Source: Bacteroidales bacterium
Lineage (GTDB): Bacteria > Bacteroidota > Bacteroidia > Bacteroidales > UBA10428
Length of the DNA stretch: 15,413 nucleotides
Assembly: GCA_016926235.1 (NCBI GenBank)
Contig: JAFGOZ010000163.1
Location: 1-15,413 of the forward strand
Reading direction: 5' to 3'
Positions 13,924 through 15,413 of this stretch are shown here, one piece after another. The translations under genes and the position numbers were made by a program. The notes under the pieces were generated by a model. It did no database searches. It was not told the DNA's origin and saw only the letters and a list, made by a program, of their open reading frames with translations. Numbering within the stretch: position 1 is the first letter of the stretch; every line of letters starts with the position of its first letter.

Positions 13924-14357
13924 GTGAGTCGCAATTATGCGATTACCGGAGGGTTATAGTTGCAATAACGCGCCTATCTTATAAAAGCAAAAATGCGGAA
14001 GTACTAAGAAACATTCAGTACAATAATGAGCAAGTACCCTCACAACTGACAATCGGATTTTTAAGGCATTTACCAGTGCCTGCTATTATTGACTTCCTAA
14101 AACATATTGAACTTAGTATGTAAATGTATGGTTTTTCCGGTAAATTGGTGTTATTAACATAATGGCGATAGTTTTCTATTGGATGATGATGTTATAATTT
14201 AATTATTCAAATTAACCATAAATAATAGATACGGAATCCAAGACACTTTTCAAATATATGACCCCGAGCACTTTTGGGTGCCGTTGGCCTTGCGCTGCTT
14301 GAGCTGGGCCTGCAGGAAACTACTGCTGCGTTGTCTGTTTCATTCGGGAGGGAGTTT
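13924..14357. other. Region of gene scraps, no intact gene
   Basis: On the plus strand a frame ending at TAA 14121 reads SKNAEVLRNIQYNNEQVPSQ then LTIGFLRHLPVPAIIDFLKH, which looks protein-like but has no credible start and no family I recognise. At about 14262-14345 there is a GC-rich patch (reading AVGLALLELGLQETTAAL in one frame) unlike its AT-rich surroundings, probably a foreign remnant next to the methyltransferase stop codon. Confidence 0.35.
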
Positions 14358-15038
14358 TTATTCTTTGAACAGGTCAACCACTATGCTGGTTACATTCAAG
14401 CGATGACCTTTCCGGGTAATGAATTCGTTTTGTGAGTAGTGAAATCCTTTTGACAATATATAAGCGAAATCATTGATACCGTAGCGTATTTTTTTTATGA
14501 GTCCGTTTGGCCGGCAATGGGGATCATTGTCGGGCGTCCGCTTGATCATTCCTTTTGTATAGTCAATCGGATGCTGTACGAATTGCTCGTCGTCCCAATA
14601 ATGATAAAAGGTATGACGAGTAAACGATGATGATTCAATCAACGATTTAAGCAGCGGATAAGTTGTCATGGTGATATGCTTCGGATCACGGGGATCCACT
14701 CCTCGGGTAATACAGAACCGGTCTTTCGGATTGTTGTAATCCGGAACGCCGATACGCATCATTCCTCCCTTTGCAAGCACTCTGAAGCACTCTTCAAGTA
14801 GACGTTTGATTTCATCGATCGTGATGTGTTCAAGAAAATCCTCAGTATGTATTTGTTTTACAGACCCGTCAGGAAGGGGGATTTTTTTTCTGAGATCATG
14901 ATTGACCGACCAGTCGCTCTGAGGGGGGGCGAGGTCAACCGCAATAAATCCAGTATACCCTTGTTTTGAATGACAGTTATTTCCTCCGCCAAGATTGAGA
15001 CATATTGTTTCCTGTTTCGCGATTTCGTGCCATTCCAT
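14358..15038 (-). CDS. Class I SAM-dependent methyltransferase
   Basis: This is 226 residues; AAAGGAG lies 10 bases before the ATG at 15038. Motif I is CLNLGGGNN (13-21), the acidic end of strand 2 is Asp35 in AVDLAPP, motif II region is HTEDFLEHI (64-72) and motif III is RVLAKGGMMRIGVPD (86-100), the Methyltransf_11 arrangement with the usual CFRVLAKGG. The C-terminal half (HTFYHYWDDEQFVQHPIDY and NGLIKKIRYGINDFAYIL) should define the substrate. Stand-alone enzymes of this type often modify surface sugars or lipids, but nothing here shows the substrate. The gene sits between two same-orientation copies of the IS91-like end repeat, with repeat copy 3 beginning only 25 bp upstream of its start. 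Confidence 0.82.
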   Translation of the reverse strand: MEWHEIAKQETICLNLGGGNNCHSKQGYTGFIAVDLAPPQSDWSVNHDLRKKIPLPDGSVKQIHTEDFLEHITIDEIKRLLEECFRVLAKGGMMRIGVPDYNNPKDRFCITRGVDPRDPKHITMTTYPLLKSLIESSSFTRHTFYHYWDDEQFVQHPIDYTKGMIKRTPDNDPHCRPNGLIKKIRYGINDFAYILSKGFHYSQNEFITRKGHRLNVTSIVVDLFKE

Positions 15039-15063
15039 ACCAGACGGTCTCCTTTCGATAGTA

Positions 15064-15323
15064 GCTGATAGGCATTTTGATCTTTTTGACTGGTGAATTT
15101 AAAATAATGCTTGTATTGGCCGGATACAACTATATTGCTGAAAAATTTGAAGAAATTAGCAATCACTTTTGGAATCGGCAGTACCTAATAGCTTAAAAAC
15201 GGGCACTATTATCCGGTTAAGACAATAAGCTGCTTGTGGCTATTGTAGCGATTTTGAAAGACTTTAAATGCAGTTTTGCTCGAAGCATGCACTGAGCTTG
15301 TCGAATGTGAAACTATAATCCAA
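15064..15323 (+). repeat. IS91-like end repeat, copy 3
   Basis: This is the longest copy. It shares its left end (GCTGATAGGCATTTTGATC) with copy 2 and its right end (GCTCGAAGCATGCACTGAGC to ATAATCCAA) with copy 1, including the short TTCGAC-type insertion. Together the copies define an element end of about 260 bp that contains the last codons of the transposase on the minus strand. Confidence 0.78.
15101..15129 (-). promoter_or_regulatory. Possible methyltransferase promoter inside repeat copy 3
   Basis: On the minus strand TTGTAT (15124-15129) and TATTTT (15101-15106) are 17 bp apart, about 60 bp before the methyltransferase start, and both lie within the mobile-element end. The -10 is weak. 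If used, the element supplies the promoter of the neighbouring gene. Confidence 0.3.
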
Positions 15324-15413
15324 AGTAACAAAAAAGGCTATTCACATTTTAGCTATTAGCTTTTGGCAAGAAAAAGAAAACAGTATCTTTTGCTAATGGC
15401 TAACAGCCAACTG
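15324..15413. repeat. Start of another short-repeat region (TTAGC type)
   Basis: GCTATTAGCTTTTGGC near 15352 and TTGCTAATGGCTAACAGCC near 15389 are related inverted units of the kind TTAGC-(C/T)ATTAGC. The region runs off the window end and no gene is seen. Confidence 0.35.

Overview
This is an AT-rich window from a Gram-negative bacterium, probably an anaerobe. The evidence is three lipobox-type leaders, a stand-alone H-NOX domain, and an SBP/YesM/YesN-type signalling trio of the kind found in Spirochaetota, Firmicutes and Fibrobacterota-like genomes. I cannot fix the phylum. There are no rRNA or tRNA genes and no CRISPR array. Much of the DNA is decaying: stops and frameshifts interrupt at least four recognisable genes, and pieces of an IS91-like element are scattered over the right half.

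Left part (1-7230). The core is an intact substrate-binding lipoprotein, an intact histidine kinase and a response regulator (2205-5698), with no permease or ATPase genes beside them. This looks like a three-component sensing system. The regulator's AraC-type output domain is cut by one in-frame TAA, with the rest of the domain readable behind it. Four intergenic regions (728, 2121, 5882, 6762) carry the same 62-bp promoter-like block, alignable without gaps: two half-sites 21 bp apart, then a -10 box at a fixed position. It precedes a small Cys-rich membrane protein, the sensing operon itself, an unknown membrane protein and a broken slipin/band-7 gene. I infer a local regulon, probably controlled by the AraC-type regulator. 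A degenerate GRAS/methyltransferase-like gene lies between the first two blocks.

Middle (7363-9070). Two overlapping lipoprotein genes share an N-terminal sequence pattern. The second ends in a degenerate parvulin-like (PPIase) domain.

Right part (9443-15413). An IS91-family transposase remnant (9606-10423) and a shorter second piece (12513-12735) have been invaded by short elements, some of them in frame, resembling in behaviour the Rickettsia palindromic elements. A ~200-260-bp sequence covering the transposase 3' end and the DNA beyond it occurs three times in the same orientation (9443, 13725, 15064). Between these lie a large DNA-binding protein with a Doc/Fic toxin (10566-12029), a Pro-rich mini-protein, a membrane protein cut off by the second transposase piece, an H-NOX gas sensor with a near-ideal promoter, and a SAM methyltransferase whose upstream region is formed by the third repeat copy.
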